Positions 39,610-48,377 of a stretch of 64,000 nt of DNA are shown here, piece by piece; position 1 is the first letter of the stretch, and each line of letters starts with the position of its first letter. Source of the stretch: Streptomyces sp. MP131-18 (GTDB lineage Bacteria; Actinomycetota; Actinomycetes; Streptomycetales; Streptomycetaceae); the NCBI RefSeq assembly GCF_001984575.1, contig NZ_LZNS01000001.1:4375970-4439969 (forward strand), read 5' to 3'. Under the pieces are notes generated by a model. It searched no databases. It had not been told where the DNA came from and worked only from the letters and a program-made list of their open reading frames with translations. The position numbers and the translations under genes were made by a program.

Positions 39610-42600
39610 TGGTTCCGCCTTGCCGTGCGGGCGGTCCGGGAGAGGGACGCGGAGCGGGCCAGTCGGTAGCAGAGGCGTTCGGCGTCTTCGTCGCTTCCGT
39701 TCATGCGGAGGTGGTGAAGGTGGAGCAGGGAAGCGAGCACGGTGTCGGGATCGGCGTCGCCGGTGTCGGAGAGCCGGTCGCGGTAGGTGGCGAGTGCCCG
39801 TCGTCGGCATGTCCACGCCCCGGTGATCTCGTCGCCGCCTGGGGCGTCTCGGAGGGATGCCCATTCGTTGGCGGGGTCGGCCAGCCGCACGGCCGTGTCG
39901 TGAAGGTGACGGGCGGGCGCCGGGACAGGGTCGTTGGCGACGTTGGTGAGCAGCCAGCGCGTTCCGCTATGGACGCTTCCGGTGAAGCTGACCGCCATGT
40001 CGACGAAGCTGGCTGCGGTGAGGGCGTAGGGGTGGGTGCCGGCGGTGGCTGAGGCGTGGGTGAGCTGGGCTGTGGCTGCGATCGAGTCGGCGGCGAACAC
40101 GTCCTCGGCGGCGGCCATCGTCGCGCCATGTCCGTAGCGGCCGGTTTCCGGACGATAGGTGTCCACCTGCATGTCACGGAGCAGCCCGAGCCGTCGCAGG
40201 TCGGCTGCCCAGGCACCGATCCGCTGAAGTGCCGGGCCGTACGCCTCGGGGTGGGGCAGGCGGAAGCACAGTCTTATGTGGTGTTCAGGGACGTGGTACC
40301 GCAAGTACCACCACTGGCGGATCTCGTCGCAGTCGGAAACCAGGCCGGGCACGTGGCTGGTGAGGATGTCGCCCTGCCGGTCCGGGTGACCGTAGAGCTT
40401 CACGAACAGCCACTCCGAGGTTCCCGGCAGACGCCCGTGCTCTCGGTCGGCGGTGATGGACGCGGTCAGGCGCGGGGGTGGCCAGGCCCGGGGCGCGGTG
40501 GCCGCCAGGGGAACGACGATCTCGTGTGCGCGCCCGTCGAACCACCCGTACGCCTCCGGGGCGGGCGCCTCGGTCAACGTGGCGTGCCCCTTGCTGTCCA
40601 GGTGGGATCGCAGCAGGAACAGGTGGGCGGACTCATTCAGGTTGAGGAGGATGCGGCGGTCATCCTCACCGAGGTACACGCTGCCGGGGAAGTGGAGCCG
40701 CTGCTTCGAGGCGGTGAACTCGTCCACCCACTCCGCCCACGTCGCCGTCCGCCCTGGTAGGTCAGTGCTGGTCAGCCGCCACCGCGCAGGAGAGAGCACC
40801 GTGCGGCCGTACCGGACGCGCGGCAGGAACGGAAGCCGGCTTGCGGCTCCCCAGGAGAACGGCGCCAGGGCAGCGACCCGTGCCTTGGGGATTTCGCACA
40901 GGAACCGAAGAAGCGGATGCGCGGCGCGTGGGAACTCCACGGCGCTGAAGACGATGGGCTCGATCGTTCGCCGACGGGACAGCGACACCAAGTAGAGCCG
41001 TTGGTCATCACCGCCCACCGCCAGATCGTCAAGCGGCACCAGACCGTCGCCGGATTGGTGTTCCGCCAGCGAGATCACGGACGGAAGGACCGCCGTGCTG
41101 CGCGTGACGTTCTCCGTCCGGATGAAGAGGGGTGGGCACGAGACCTGCGCCGGCAGAGCACTTCCGTCCACGGTGGGGAGGCTGGCGTGCATGTCGACCA
41201 GCCGGTGCCGGTCGGCGTCGTCGAACAGGTCGAGGAACCGACCGCTCATGGTGCCCGCCGCCCGGGACACGCTGGCGACGACGAGCCGGAACTCTCCGCG
41301 GTCCAACGCCTCCGCGGTCCGAGCATGGACGTGGAAGGACAACTCGGCATGGGGTGTCCACTGAGCGTGCGCGATCTCCGGGCCGGCCAGGATGGATATC
41401 GCCTCGTCATCGAGGACGGCTTCGCCGCCGCCCTCCGTCGCGGCCCGCTGCGCCAGCGCCAGGAGGTGAACCTCCCGATCGGGCAAGCCCTGGGCGGGCG
41501 GGTGGTTGAGCGTGTCTCGGTAGCCGGCGGGGAAGCCCAGCCCGGTGTCCGGGTTCACGATCTCGCGGACCGGCACCAGCGCACCGCTTCCGTACCGGTC
41601 AAGGAAACGACGGTGGTAGTCCTTCCAGCCGGGGAATCCCGACGGATACGGAGTCAGGCGGGCCAGGGCCGAAGCTGCCCGCTCGGCTTCGCGCGCGACG
41701 AGCTCCGGCAGGATCAGCCCGCAGTCGAGTCGAAGATCCACCGCCAACGATCGGGAGACCTCACTAGAACCCGCGGTCAACCTCCGGACGACGGAGGCGC
41801 TGAGGCTGCGGCGCTCGTCGGCGGGCGCGGCGTTGTGCTGGGACAGCTCCCCGCGGACCTCGCGCAACTCGCGCATTACCACGGCACCGATCGAGTCGGC
41901 GTCGGCCAGGGTGAGCTGTTCGACGAGGTGGCCCAACGGGTCGGTGACGGTCATGGGAGCGCGCAGGCTGGTGAGCAGGATGCGCTGGGCCACCAGCTCG
42001 GCGAGCATCCGGTCCACGACCCCCGGCGAGGCCCGGGGGAAGTCGGCGGCCAGCTTGTCTGCCAGATCGCCGAACAGGACCGGCGCCCCCGCTTCCCGCA
42101 TGGCCGCTGCCACCGCCCTGGTGTAGCGCACCGACACTTCGCCAGTCGACCGTCGGGAGGCATCAGAGGCCTGTTGCTGGAAGGGGAGCACCAATCGGCT
42201 GCCCCGCACGAAGCACAGGTTGCTCGCCATGACCGGGACACGGCGTAGCAGCTCAGAGCACTGTTCCAAGCGCCTGATCGTGTTCTCCAGCCAGACGGCA
42301 TCCACGCGCGCCACGGCGCTGTGATTCTCTCCCCATCGCACCCGTGGAGACGCAGCGAACCGGACCGGGGTCACTCCGGCGAACAGTCCGAAGGGCGTCG
42401 CCCGGCTCGTCATCCGCAGCAGATAGCGGACCACGGAGACCACGACGCGGCGCACCTGGCGTGGCTGCTGAAGGGCCCCCTCGCACAGAACACTCACGCG
42501 ACGAGTCAGGACCGGGCTCGCTGCCTCGATGGCTTCCGCGACTGGGGTCAGCGACCATATTCGCTGGAGCCAGCAACGCCACCGTTCCGCGTCCGCGCTG

Positions 42601-42698
42601 GTGTTGCCGTTCAGGTCTGGCCAGGGTGGCAGTTCGAGGTGGCGTGTGTGGGTGGCGGCCCGAGCGTGGGCCGCATCAACAAATTCGTACAACCGCAA
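39606..42698 (-). CDS. Class I lanthipeptide dehydratase LanB (full length)
   Basis: 1030 residues. Residues about 35-700 form the glutamylation domain (RLYEFVDAAHARAAT; VSVVRYLLRMTSRATPFGLF, the family's TPFGLF motif). Residues about 760-1015 are the SpaB_C elimination domain (EWLFVKLYGHPDRQGDIL; WWYLRYHVPEHHIRLCFRL). It uses glutamyl-tRNA to activate Ser/Thr and eliminate to Dha/Dhb. TTG start with GGGAGAG upstream, 97 nt after the precursor gene. Domain composition is complete, with no truncation. Confidence 0.9.
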   Translation of the reverse strand: MRLYEFVDAAHARAATHTRHLELPPWPDLNGNTSADAERWRCWLQRIWSLTPVAEAIEAASPVLTRRVSVLCEGALQQPRQVRRVVVSVVRYLLRMTSRATPFGLFAGVTPVRFAASPRVRWGENHSAVARVDAVWLENTIRRLEQCSELLRRVPVMASNLCFVRGSRLVLPFQQQASDASRRSTGEVSVRYTRAVAAAMREAGAPVLFGDLADKLAADFPRASPGVVDRMLAELVAQRILLTSLRAPMTVTDPLGHLVEQLTLADADSIGAVVMRELREVRGELSQHNAAPADERRSLSASVVRRLTAGSSEVSRSLAVDLRLDCGLILPELVAREAERAASALARLTPYPSGFPGWKDYHRRFLDRYGSGALVPVREIVNPDTGLGFPAGYRDTLNHPPAQGLPDREVHLLALAQRAATEGGGEAVLDDEAISILAGPEIAHAQWTPHAELSFHVHARTAEALDRGEFRLVVASVSRAAGTMSGRFLDLFDDADRHRLVDMHASLPTVDGSALPAQVSCPPLFIRTENVTRSTAVLPSVISLAEHQSGDGLVPLDDLAVGGDDQRLYLVSLSRRRTIEPIVFSAVEFPRAAHPLLRFLCEIPKARVAALAPFSWGAASRLPFLPRVRYGRTVLSPARWRLTSTDLPGRTATWAEWVDEFTASKQRLHFPGSVYLGEDDRRILLNLNESAHLFLLRSHLDSKGHATLTEAPAPEAYGWFDGRAHEIVVPLAATAPRAWPPPRLTASITADREHGRLPGTSEWLFVKLYGHPDRQGDILTSHVPGLVSDCDEIRQWWYLRYHVPEHHIRLCFRLPHPEAYGPALQRIGAWAADLRRLGLLRDMQVDTYRPETGRYGHGATMAAAEDVFAADSIAATAQLTHASATAGTHPYALTAASFVDMAVSFTGSVHSGTRWLLTNVANDPVPAPARHLHDTAVRLADPANEWASLRDAPGGDEITGAWTCRRRALATYRDRLSDTGDADPDTVLASLLHLHHLRMNGSDEDAERLCYRLARSASLSRTARTARRNQ

Positions 42699-42795
42699 CG
42701 CTCTCCCAGGGTTCGCACGTAACGGAGGACCCGACGCCGAAACCGGGGGAGAGGGGTATTTCGACGCCGGGTCTGGTTAACCGATTGTCGTCGTC

Positions 42796-42948
42796 TTAGC
42801 CGGCGCTCGGGCAGGTGGTACCGGCGCTGTCTTGGGGCCCGCCGCAGTTGTCATCTGTGTCGGGATTCTTTTCTTCTTCATCCGGCTCGGATGCGATGAA
42901 GCTGACATCAAGGTCGAATTCCACGTCATCCGTTATCAGAGCGTCCAT
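42796..42948 (-). CDS. FxLD-family lanthipeptide precursor
   Basis: 50 residues with AGGAGGA 5 nt before the ATG. The leader contains the diagnostic F-x-L-D motif (FDLDVSFI, residues 11-18) followed by an acidic stretch (SEPDEEEKNPDTDD). The core has only two cysteines, C35 and C46, with Ser41, Thr44, Thr45 and Ser48 as dehydration sites (NCGGPQDSAGTTCPSAG), so at most two thioether rings. Asp32, Asp33 and Asp40 are potential methyltransferase targets. It lies 63 nt after methyltransferase 3 and before lanB. Confidence 0.9.
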   Translation of the reverse strand: MDALITDDVEFDLDVSFIASEPDEEEKNPDTDDNCGGPQDSAGTTCPSAG

Positions 42949-43011
42949 TCATTTCCTCCTGTGGGAAGGGATATGGTGGAACCTGTCCTGAGGGTGGGGT
43001 GTTGTTGTCCG

Positions 43012-44238
43012 TCAGGGCCAGGAGATTGTGACCCGCGTGTGTCGTTTATTGACGACACGTCCCTGGGTGAGGTGGTCATCTGGCGTGTCAGCCGGATAGA
43101 CCTCGAAGCGTGCTCCAGGCCCCTGGCGGTGATCACGGTCCCAGACGCGGAGATGTTCGGCGAATCGGTTCGCGACCTCTTCGGCATCCGGGCCGTGGGC
43201 ATATACGCCGAACTCGAACGTGGTTTGCTTCTCATCAACCGCTCGGGGAAAGGCGCGATAGGCGAAGCTGCCGCCCTGAACCAATGCCGGAGTAGCGACG
43301 CGCCAGGACGGATGAACCAGCCCCTGCGCGATCGCTTCCTGTGTCGCCTTAAGGATGCAGAACTCGTCCTCGACGGTAGCCAACCATAGGTCCTGTTCAT
43401 CCATGAGTTCGCCTCGGCGGGCCGTCACCCCGGACCAGGCTTCCACCCTCGGCTGCTTGAGCGCGGCACGAAGGCTCTCGGCGTCAAAATCGTGCTTCCG
43501 GTCCACCCGAAGGTACACGTCTTTCTCCTGAAGGCGGACAACCTTCAGTCCGCGTGCCCCGGCACCCTGCATCGGCACGAAGCCGCACAGTTCGTAGCTT
43601 CCGCTCACCAGACGATCACGTGTGCGTTCGAACGCGATCGATCGGGTCAGGCCGAGAACCCGGAACGGGACGACCAGGCGTCCATCCTCGGCGAGCTGCT
43701 CCACCCAGGCCGGGGGGATGTCCCAGGAATCCACGGTGACGATGATCCGGTCGAACGGCGCGTACTCCTTGGCCCCGACCTCACCGTCGGCACACAGTGC
43801 CCGCACGTCCGCGTAGCCAGCCGTCGCCAGACATGTACGGGCCCGATTGATCACATCCTGGTCGATGTCGATCGTGGTGACCTCACCGTCCGGACCGACC
43901 AGCTCACGCAGCATCGCCGCGTTGTACCCCCCGCTGCCAATCTCCAGCACGCGGTGGCCAGGCTCGATGTCCAGCTGGTGAAGCATCCCGGCCATGATCT
44001 TGGGGGCGGTGACTGAGCTGATGACGACACCGTCGTCATCCCGTTTCATGACCGGCGCGTCCTGCGCGTATGCATCCTTCAGTGCCAACCCGGGGAGGAA
44101 CGCGTGCCGGGGAACCTTCCGCATCACCGCCTCGACGTGACCCGACAGCGACCGGTTAAGCGCGGCACGCGATTCCAGGATCGTGTCAACCATCTGGTTC
44201 CGCAGTGCGGCGGCATCGGAGGCGGAGTCTGAAGTCAT
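43012..44238 (-). CDS. FxLD-system methyltransferase 3
   Basis: 408 residues. PIMT-like N-terminal half with SSVTAPKIMAGMLHQLDIEP, motif I VLEIGSGGYNAAML, TTIDIDQDVI and FDRIIVTVDSWDIPPAW, followed by the FxLD-system C-terminal extension ending DDHLTQGRVVNKRHTRVTI. Very similar to methyltransferase 1 throughout. Immediately upstream of the precursor gene on the same strand, so the most likely enzyme to modify it. ATG 44238 lies 7 nt after a TACACT -10, suggesting a leaderless message. Confidence 0.85.
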   Translation of the reverse strand: MTSDSASDAAALRNQMVDTILESRAALNRSLSGHVEAVMRKVPRHAFLPGLALKDAYAQDAPVMKRDDDGVVISSVTAPKIMAGMLHQLDIEPGHRVLEIGSGGYNAAMLRELVGPDGEVTTIDIDQDVINRARTCLATAGYADVRALCADGEVGAKEYAPFDRIIVTVDSWDIPPAWVEQLAEDGRLVVPFRVLGLTRSIAFERTRDRLVSGSYELCGFVPMQGAGARGLKVVRLQEKDVYLRVDRKHDFDAESLRAALKQPRVEAWSGVTARRGELMDEQDLWLATVEDEFCILKATQEAIAQGLVHPSWRVATPALVQGGSFAYRAFPRAVDEKQTTFEFGVYAHGPDAEEVANRFAEHLRVWDRDHRQGPGARFEVYPADTPDDHLTQGRVVNKRHTRVTISWP

Positions 44239-44807
44239 GGGATGAAGTGTAGTCACGCAGTGTCCTCTCCCCGAGTGAAAACAGTAATGAGGCACGGGAG
44301 GTTGGCTGCGCCGGCATGGTTGCGTCGCGCGGACTCAAAGCTCTGCTTGCATGGCTTCCCCGGCGACGAGCGGCCTGCTGGCCGCAGTCTTGAACAGCCG
44401 TCCAAAGCCGTTGACGGCCCGTCCACATGCCTGGCGGCTTTGCGCCGTCCGCGCCGTCGCGCTCGGCCAGCTGCGTAGCAGGTCACGACACCTACGCTCG
44501 GGTGTTTCGTCCGTGATACCGCGCGGATAATCAGTTGAGGTTAAAAGTACTGCTTAGTAGCCTCCTGCTCGGGTCTATGCCTTGCGCATATGGCCTGGTC
44601 GGGAGCGCGTATCGGCAGCCGCCCTCCGAGCCCCCGGCGCCTGGCCCCTCGCCTCCATGAAGGTGGGGGGTCACTTCTTGAATGGGGGCACCACGGCTGT
44701 GCCCGGACGGGATGGGGTCGTTTCGCCGCCAGCTGAGGAAAAGCTCAGAAGTCGCCCTTTGTGCCTGAAGCGTTGGCGGCGGCCTCGGCGAGGGCCAGGG
44801 CGGCGCC
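44239..44807. other. Gene-free interval with methyltransferase 3 promoter
   Basis: The minus-strand -10 TACACT (44251-44246) lies within a GTGACTACACT string, 7 nt before the methyltransferase ATG. The remaining about 550 nt hold only shadow frames. An AT-rich patch near 44530-44560 might be another promoter, but no gene fits it. Confidence 0.5.
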
Positions 44808-45356
44808 TCAGCGACCGCGCATGTGTGCGTCGTGGTCGGCGTGGGGTCCCAGGCCGACCTCAACGCGGCGTGCGTCCAGCTTGTCGATCTCGGCGATGGG
44901 GCGCGGACGCATCCCTGCGCCGTCCCCGTTGTCGAAGTACTGAGTTCCATACAGCTGAGGACGTTCTTGTGCCACGAGGCATCGATCCGTGAGGTAGGCC
45001 AGGTGCCAGGCAGAGGCGTCACCGCATGCCACGGCCTCGGCGAGGAGTTCTCGCGCGTGGCATTGGAAGCCTCCATCGGCATCAGCGTGCTGGGCCAGGA
45101 GCCAGGCCGCCTCGGCCGCCTCCGCGCCCACCAGGGTGATGCCGGGCCATCCGTGCATGGCGACGACGCGTTTGAGGAAGGCGGTGTTCTCGGCGTCGAT
45201 GATGCGCAGACGCTCAAGCAACTCGGCAGGCCATGGCCGCGTCCCCGGGAGCAACCCGCGCACCTCCTGGTCCATGTTCCTGCGACGCACCAGTTCCGCA
45301 GCGATCTCCGAACCCGAGCTGAGCCCGGAGCCCCCGAACTCGTCAGGCTTCGCCAT
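44808..45356 (-). CDS. DUF6624-domain protein
   Basis: 182 residues (ATG 45356; GTG 45359 possible) with GGGGAGA upstream. The domain begins RLRIIDAENTAFLKRVVAMHGWPG and runs through AAWLLAQHADADGGFQCH, DASAWHLAYLTDRCLVAQERPQLYG, TQYFDNGD, the conserved signature of DUF6624. Function unknown; a common orphan soluble protein in Streptomyces. Not obviously linked to the lanthipeptide genes. Confidence 0.8.
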   Translation of the reverse strand: MAKPDEFGGSGLSSGSEIAAELVRRRNMDQEVRGLLPGTRPWPAELLERLRIIDAENTAFLKRVVAMHGWPGITLVGAEAAEAAWLLAQHADADGGFQCHARELLAEAVACGDASAWHLAYLTDRCLVAQERPQLYGTQYFDNGDGAGMRPRPIAEIDKLDARRVEVGLGPHADHDAHMRGR

Positions 45357-45842
45357 CACGTCTCCCCATCGTCTATGCCAACGTCCTGACCAGACCCTGC
45401 CCGCTCAGCTCAGCCGTTCCTCTTCCCGCGGCTGCCACGCCGGCGTCAGACGGGGAGCCCGAAGACGGGGGAGCTGTGACTTCCTCGGCAACACCGTGGG
45501 CGTTCCCCTCCGTCAGGACGCCAAGGCTTCGCCGACATGCCCGCCTGGTCGGGCGGCTGGACGACGCGTCGGCCGCGGTTGATCGCCGGGCACTCCCTGT
45601 CTGGCCTGTGCTGCCCACGGACGTCCATCGTGGTGGCGCGCCAAACACTCTTTGCTTTACGCCAGCAAACTAAGCAGGTCAGAGCTGGTCTGCGCGTGAG
45701 TGTGGCGTGAGCGTGGCGTGAGCGGACGCCCTTGGATGAACCTCTCCGAGGCTCGCTCTGCTGGATGAACCGAACTGCCTACGGGGCGCGCCCGCGGCTG
45801 TATACCCTGGTCAGGGCGCATTTCCGCTGGCAGGCGGGCCAA
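45357..45842. other. Gene-free interval before tRNA-Thr
   Basis: No credible gene on either strand. Contains short direct repeats (GTGGCGTGAGC) near 45700-45720 and a TATACC -10-like box about 40 nt before the tRNA. This may be where accessory DNA meets chromosome, but no att-type duplication was seen. Confidence 0.4.
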
Positions 45843-45916
45843 GCCGCCTTAGCTCAGTCGGCCAGAGCGACGCACTCGTAATGCGTAGGTCAAGGGTTCG
45901 ATTCCCTTAGGCGGCT
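45843..45916 (+). tRNA. tRNA-Thr (anticodon CGU)
   Basis: 74-nt cloverleaf: acceptor GCCGCCT/AGGCGGC, D-arm GCTC...GAGC, anticodon stem ACGCA/TGCGT with loop CTCGTAA (anticodon CGT in DNA, decoding ACG), T-arm AAGGG-TTCGATT-CCCTT, discriminator T. CCA is not encoded. A Rho-independent terminator follows. Confidence 0.95.
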
Positions 45917-45923
45917 CCGGCAG

Positions 45924-45956
45924 CCCAGGTCAGATAGCGTCTGACCTGGGTTTTCT
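45924..45956 (+). terminator. Rho-independent terminator of tRNA-Thr
   Basis: Perfect 11-bp stem CCCAGGTCAGA (45924-45934) / TCTGACCTGGG (45940-45950) followed by TTTTCT. Confidence 0.9.
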
Positions 45957-46200
45957 ACTGCTCGGGGCATGACGCGTCATACGGCCGGGGTGCCGTGCAG
46001 TGGTTTGTGTGAGCGGAGGGGCCGCGAGTTCTGCTTCTTGGGCTTCTTCGGCCTGTCCTTCTTCTTGTCCTCGGCCTGCCTCGAAGAGATCGCTCACCTT
46101 GCCGGGGTGCGGGCAGGAGCCGTCCTCCTGAGTGGAGACCGCCCGCTCGGCCTCCTGCCGCTCGCGGTGGTCCCGCGACGAGCTGGCCGGGGCCGCGGAG
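45957..46200. other. Short intergenic region
   Basis: Contains the 12-bp palindrome ATGACGCGTCAT (45968-45979). An open minus-strand stretch is Lys/Glu-rich and lacks a start with a ribosome-binding site. It may be the relic of a gene end; no call is justified. Confidence 0.35.
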
Positions 46201-48168
46201 TCAGCCCCACAGCGCGTAGTTCCCGGCCAGCATCAGCACGATCACCGCCGCGAATCCGGTCAGGGCGTAGTGCAGTCGCGAGACCCAGCCCCACCAGCGG
46301 CGGAAGTAGGCCAGCACCGCGCAGCAGAGCATCGCCGCGGTGGCCGCCCCGGAGACGGCGAGTAGCGTCGGTACGGCGGTCAGCAGCGGTGAGTCGCCCA
46401 GGAACACTGTCTCGTTCATTACGTTGGCGTCCGCGACCAGCAGCGCGAAGCAGACCGCCACCCCGCCCAGCAGCAGGCTGTTGGCCCAGGCCAGCAGCCG
46501 GGCCGTGCGCGGCCCGGGGCGCGGGTCACGGGAGCGGCGCACGAGCGCGGTGATCGGCCAGCAGATCATGGTGAGCGAGATCAGGATGAGCCCGCCGATG
46601 AGCAACCGCATGTGCAGCTTCGGCGATTCGTACCAGGGGACCCTGTCGAAGGCGACCGCGACATCGCTGCTCACTGTGAGCTGACCGTCCTCGAAGGCGA
46701 TCCTGGCGTCGCCGTCGATCTCCTGGAACACGCCTGGTTCGATCTGCCGCCACCTCTGCTCGGTGACGTCCGGGTCGGCGCTGAGCGGGCCGTTGGTGGT
46801 CAGGATGCCGTCGTCGCCGGCCGAGACCTCGATCGAGCCGGTCAGCGCGGAGGCGCGGGTGAAGTCGGAGTGGCTGGTGCGGTTGGAGCGGTAACTGCCC
46901 TCGTACTGGCCGACGTCCTCCTGAACGGTCGGCCGGGACGTGCCTTCCGCCTGCCCGCCGTAGACGAAATCGGCGGCCAGCTCCGCGACTTCGTCGGCGG
47001 CCAGGGCGGCCTTGCCGCCGTCGCCGTCGCCGTTGTAATTGACGTACACGCCGAGGTCCCTGTCCGGGAACAGCACCATGTTGGAGTGGAAGCCCGGCAT
47101 GTCGCCGTCCTTGACCAGGTAGCGGTGCTCGCCGTGCCGACGCTCCTCCAGGATGTAGGCCATGCCCGGCAGCCGCTCGTCGTTGCCGTAGTGCCGCTGC
47201 TCCAGGAGCTGTACTGACCTGTCACTGAGCACCCGCGTGTCCGTCAGCCGGCTGTCGCCCAGCAGGGCTTGCATCAGCCGGCTCATGTCGGTGACGGTGG
47301 AGACGGCGGCGGCCCCCGTCGGGGTCCACGCTCCGTACTGCCCTCTCGTGGTCTCCTGCCCGCCGTCGGACGGCCGGTGCCCGCGGGCGAGCGCGTCCTC
47401 CAGCTCCTTCGGGTGCGGCTGCTCGAAGGTCGTACGGGACATGCCGAGCGGTTCGATGATCTCCCGCTGGACGTACTCCTCGAAGGGCTGCCCGGTGATC
47501 TGCTCGACCAGGTAACCGGCAAGCGCCACACCGTAGTTGTCGTAGGCCGCGGCCTCGCCGGGCTCGCGCACCCGGTCCGGCTGGTTGTCCGCCAGGCTCT
47601 CGCCCAGGTCCCCGGCGTCGCGCGGGTCCTCACTGGCCGTGCCGACGATGCTGAAGTCGAAACCGGCGGTGTGGGTCAGCAGGTTGTGGAGTGTGACCGG
47701 TTTGTCTGGATAAGTGTCCTCGATCCGGAAGCTCTCCAGGTACCTGTTCACGTCGGTATGCAGGTCCAGCTTCCCGTCCTCGACGAGTTGCAGCACCGCG
47801 ACCGCGGTGAAGACCTTGGCGACCGAGCCCATGAAGAACCCCGTACGCTCCGGTTCCACCCGCTGGTTCTCGTGATCCGAGTCCGGCACGCCGTAACCGC
47901 GCGCCATCAGCTGCTCGTCAGCGGATACCACGGAAACGGCGGCGCCCGGGATGTCGTACTCGTCCAACTGCTGCCTCAGCAGCCTGTCCAGACGCGCGCC
48001 CAACTCGTCCGGATCATCCGGATCGTCCGGATCGGACGGGGCGTTCGGCACCCGCTGCGGCGACGCCTGGTGTTCCGACGTCGCGAAGGCCGGGGTGAGT
48101 CCGCTCAGCAGCACCAGGACGAATCCGAGTACCAGGGTCACGGGGGCAAGGACTCGTCGGGCTGTCAT
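46201..48168 (-). CDS. Serine hydrolase (class C beta-lactamase/PBP fold) with C-terminal membrane domain
   Basis: 655 residues with AAGGAG upstream. Signal peptide LAPVTLVLGFVLVLLSGLTPAFA, an Asp-Pro repeat spacer (residues 46-55), then the beta-lactamase fold with the nucleophile S115-VA-K118 and Y209-D-N211 (YDNYGVALAGYL). After about residue 520 come four transmembrane helices (LLIGGLILISLTMICWPITA; SLLLGGVAVCFALLVAD; TLLAVSGAATAAMLCCAVLA; FAAVIVLMLAGNYALW). Extracellular D-Ala-D-Ala peptidase or esterase activity anchored to the membrane is likely. Divergent from the histidine kinase gene. Confidence 0.85.
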   Translation of the reverse strand: MTARRVLAPVTLVLGFVLVLLSGLTPAFATSEHQASPQRVPNAPSDPDDPDDPDELGARLDRLLRQQLDEYDIPGAAVSVVSADEQLMARGYGVPDSDHENQRVEPERTGFFMGSVAKVFTAVAVLQLVEDGKLDLHTDVNRYLESFRIEDTYPDKPVTLHNLLTHTAGFDFSIVGTASEDPRDAGDLGESLADNQPDRVREPGEAAAYDNYGVALAGYLVEQITGQPFEEYVQREIIEPLGMSRTTFEQPHPKELEDALARGHRPSDGGQETTRGQYGAWTPTGAAAVSTVTDMSRLMQALLGDSRLTDTRVLSDRSVQLLEQRHYGNDERLPGMAYILEERRHGEHRYLVKDGDMPGFHSNMVLFPDRDLGVYVNYNGDGDGGKAALAADEVAELAADFVYGGQAEGTSRPTVQEDVGQYEGSYRSNRTSHSDFTRASALTGSIEVSAGDDGILTTNGPLSADPDVTEQRWRQIEPGVFQEIDGDARIAFEDGQLTVSSDVAVAFDRVPWYESPKLHMRLLIGGLILISLTMICWPITALVRRSRDPRPGPRTARLLAWANSLLLGGVAVCFALLVADANVMNETVFLGDSPLLTAVPTLLAVSGAATAAMLCCAVLAYFRRWWGWVSRLHYALTGFAAVIVLMLAGNYALWG

Positions 48169-48377
48169 CTGTTGGCTCCTTCGGCCGCACTCGGAAAGTT
48201 CCGATGACGGCAAGCCAACTGTTCGCGGACCGTACGTGCCATGGCCCTTTGTAGTCTCGGCAGGGTACTTAACTACACCCTGGGAGACGCCACTGAGGTC
48301 CAATGAGGAATCCCGCCCCCGTCCGCAGACTGGGATCTGCACAGCGGTAACCGGCCGCCAGTCGAGGGGAACACGGA

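Noticed and set aside
44240..44295. Upstream start (44295) for methyltransferase 3
   Set aside because: The extension (beginning HYCFHSGRGHC) crosses the -10 box and is absent from its close paralogue at 34607. The ATG at 44238 matches the paralogue's N-terminus.
44531..45217. 228-residue minus-strand frame overlapping the DUF6624 gene
   Set aside because: It is out of frame with the conserved DUF6624 signature and has Ser/Thr/Pro-biased composition typical of shadow frames.
45843..45916. tRNA-Thr as the integration site of the left-hand element
   Set aside because: Integrases of actinobacterial ICEs usually cut in the tRNA 3' end, which would put the element to the right of this gene. The accessory DNA lies on its 5' side, the tRNA is intact with its own terminator, and no duplicated 3' segment was seen in the window. 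The boundary may still be nearby, but this tRNA is not supported as its att site.
46043..46110. Integrase C-terminus remnant next to tRNA-Thr
   Set aside because: A Lys/Glu-rich minus-strand segment is present, but no tyrosine- or serine-recombinase motif could be aligned.
45969..46553. Plus-strand protein after the tRNA terminator
   Set aside because: No ribosome-binding site, runs into the antisense of the serine-hydrolase membrane domain, and is Arg/Pro/Ser-rich in its second half. Regarded as a shadow.
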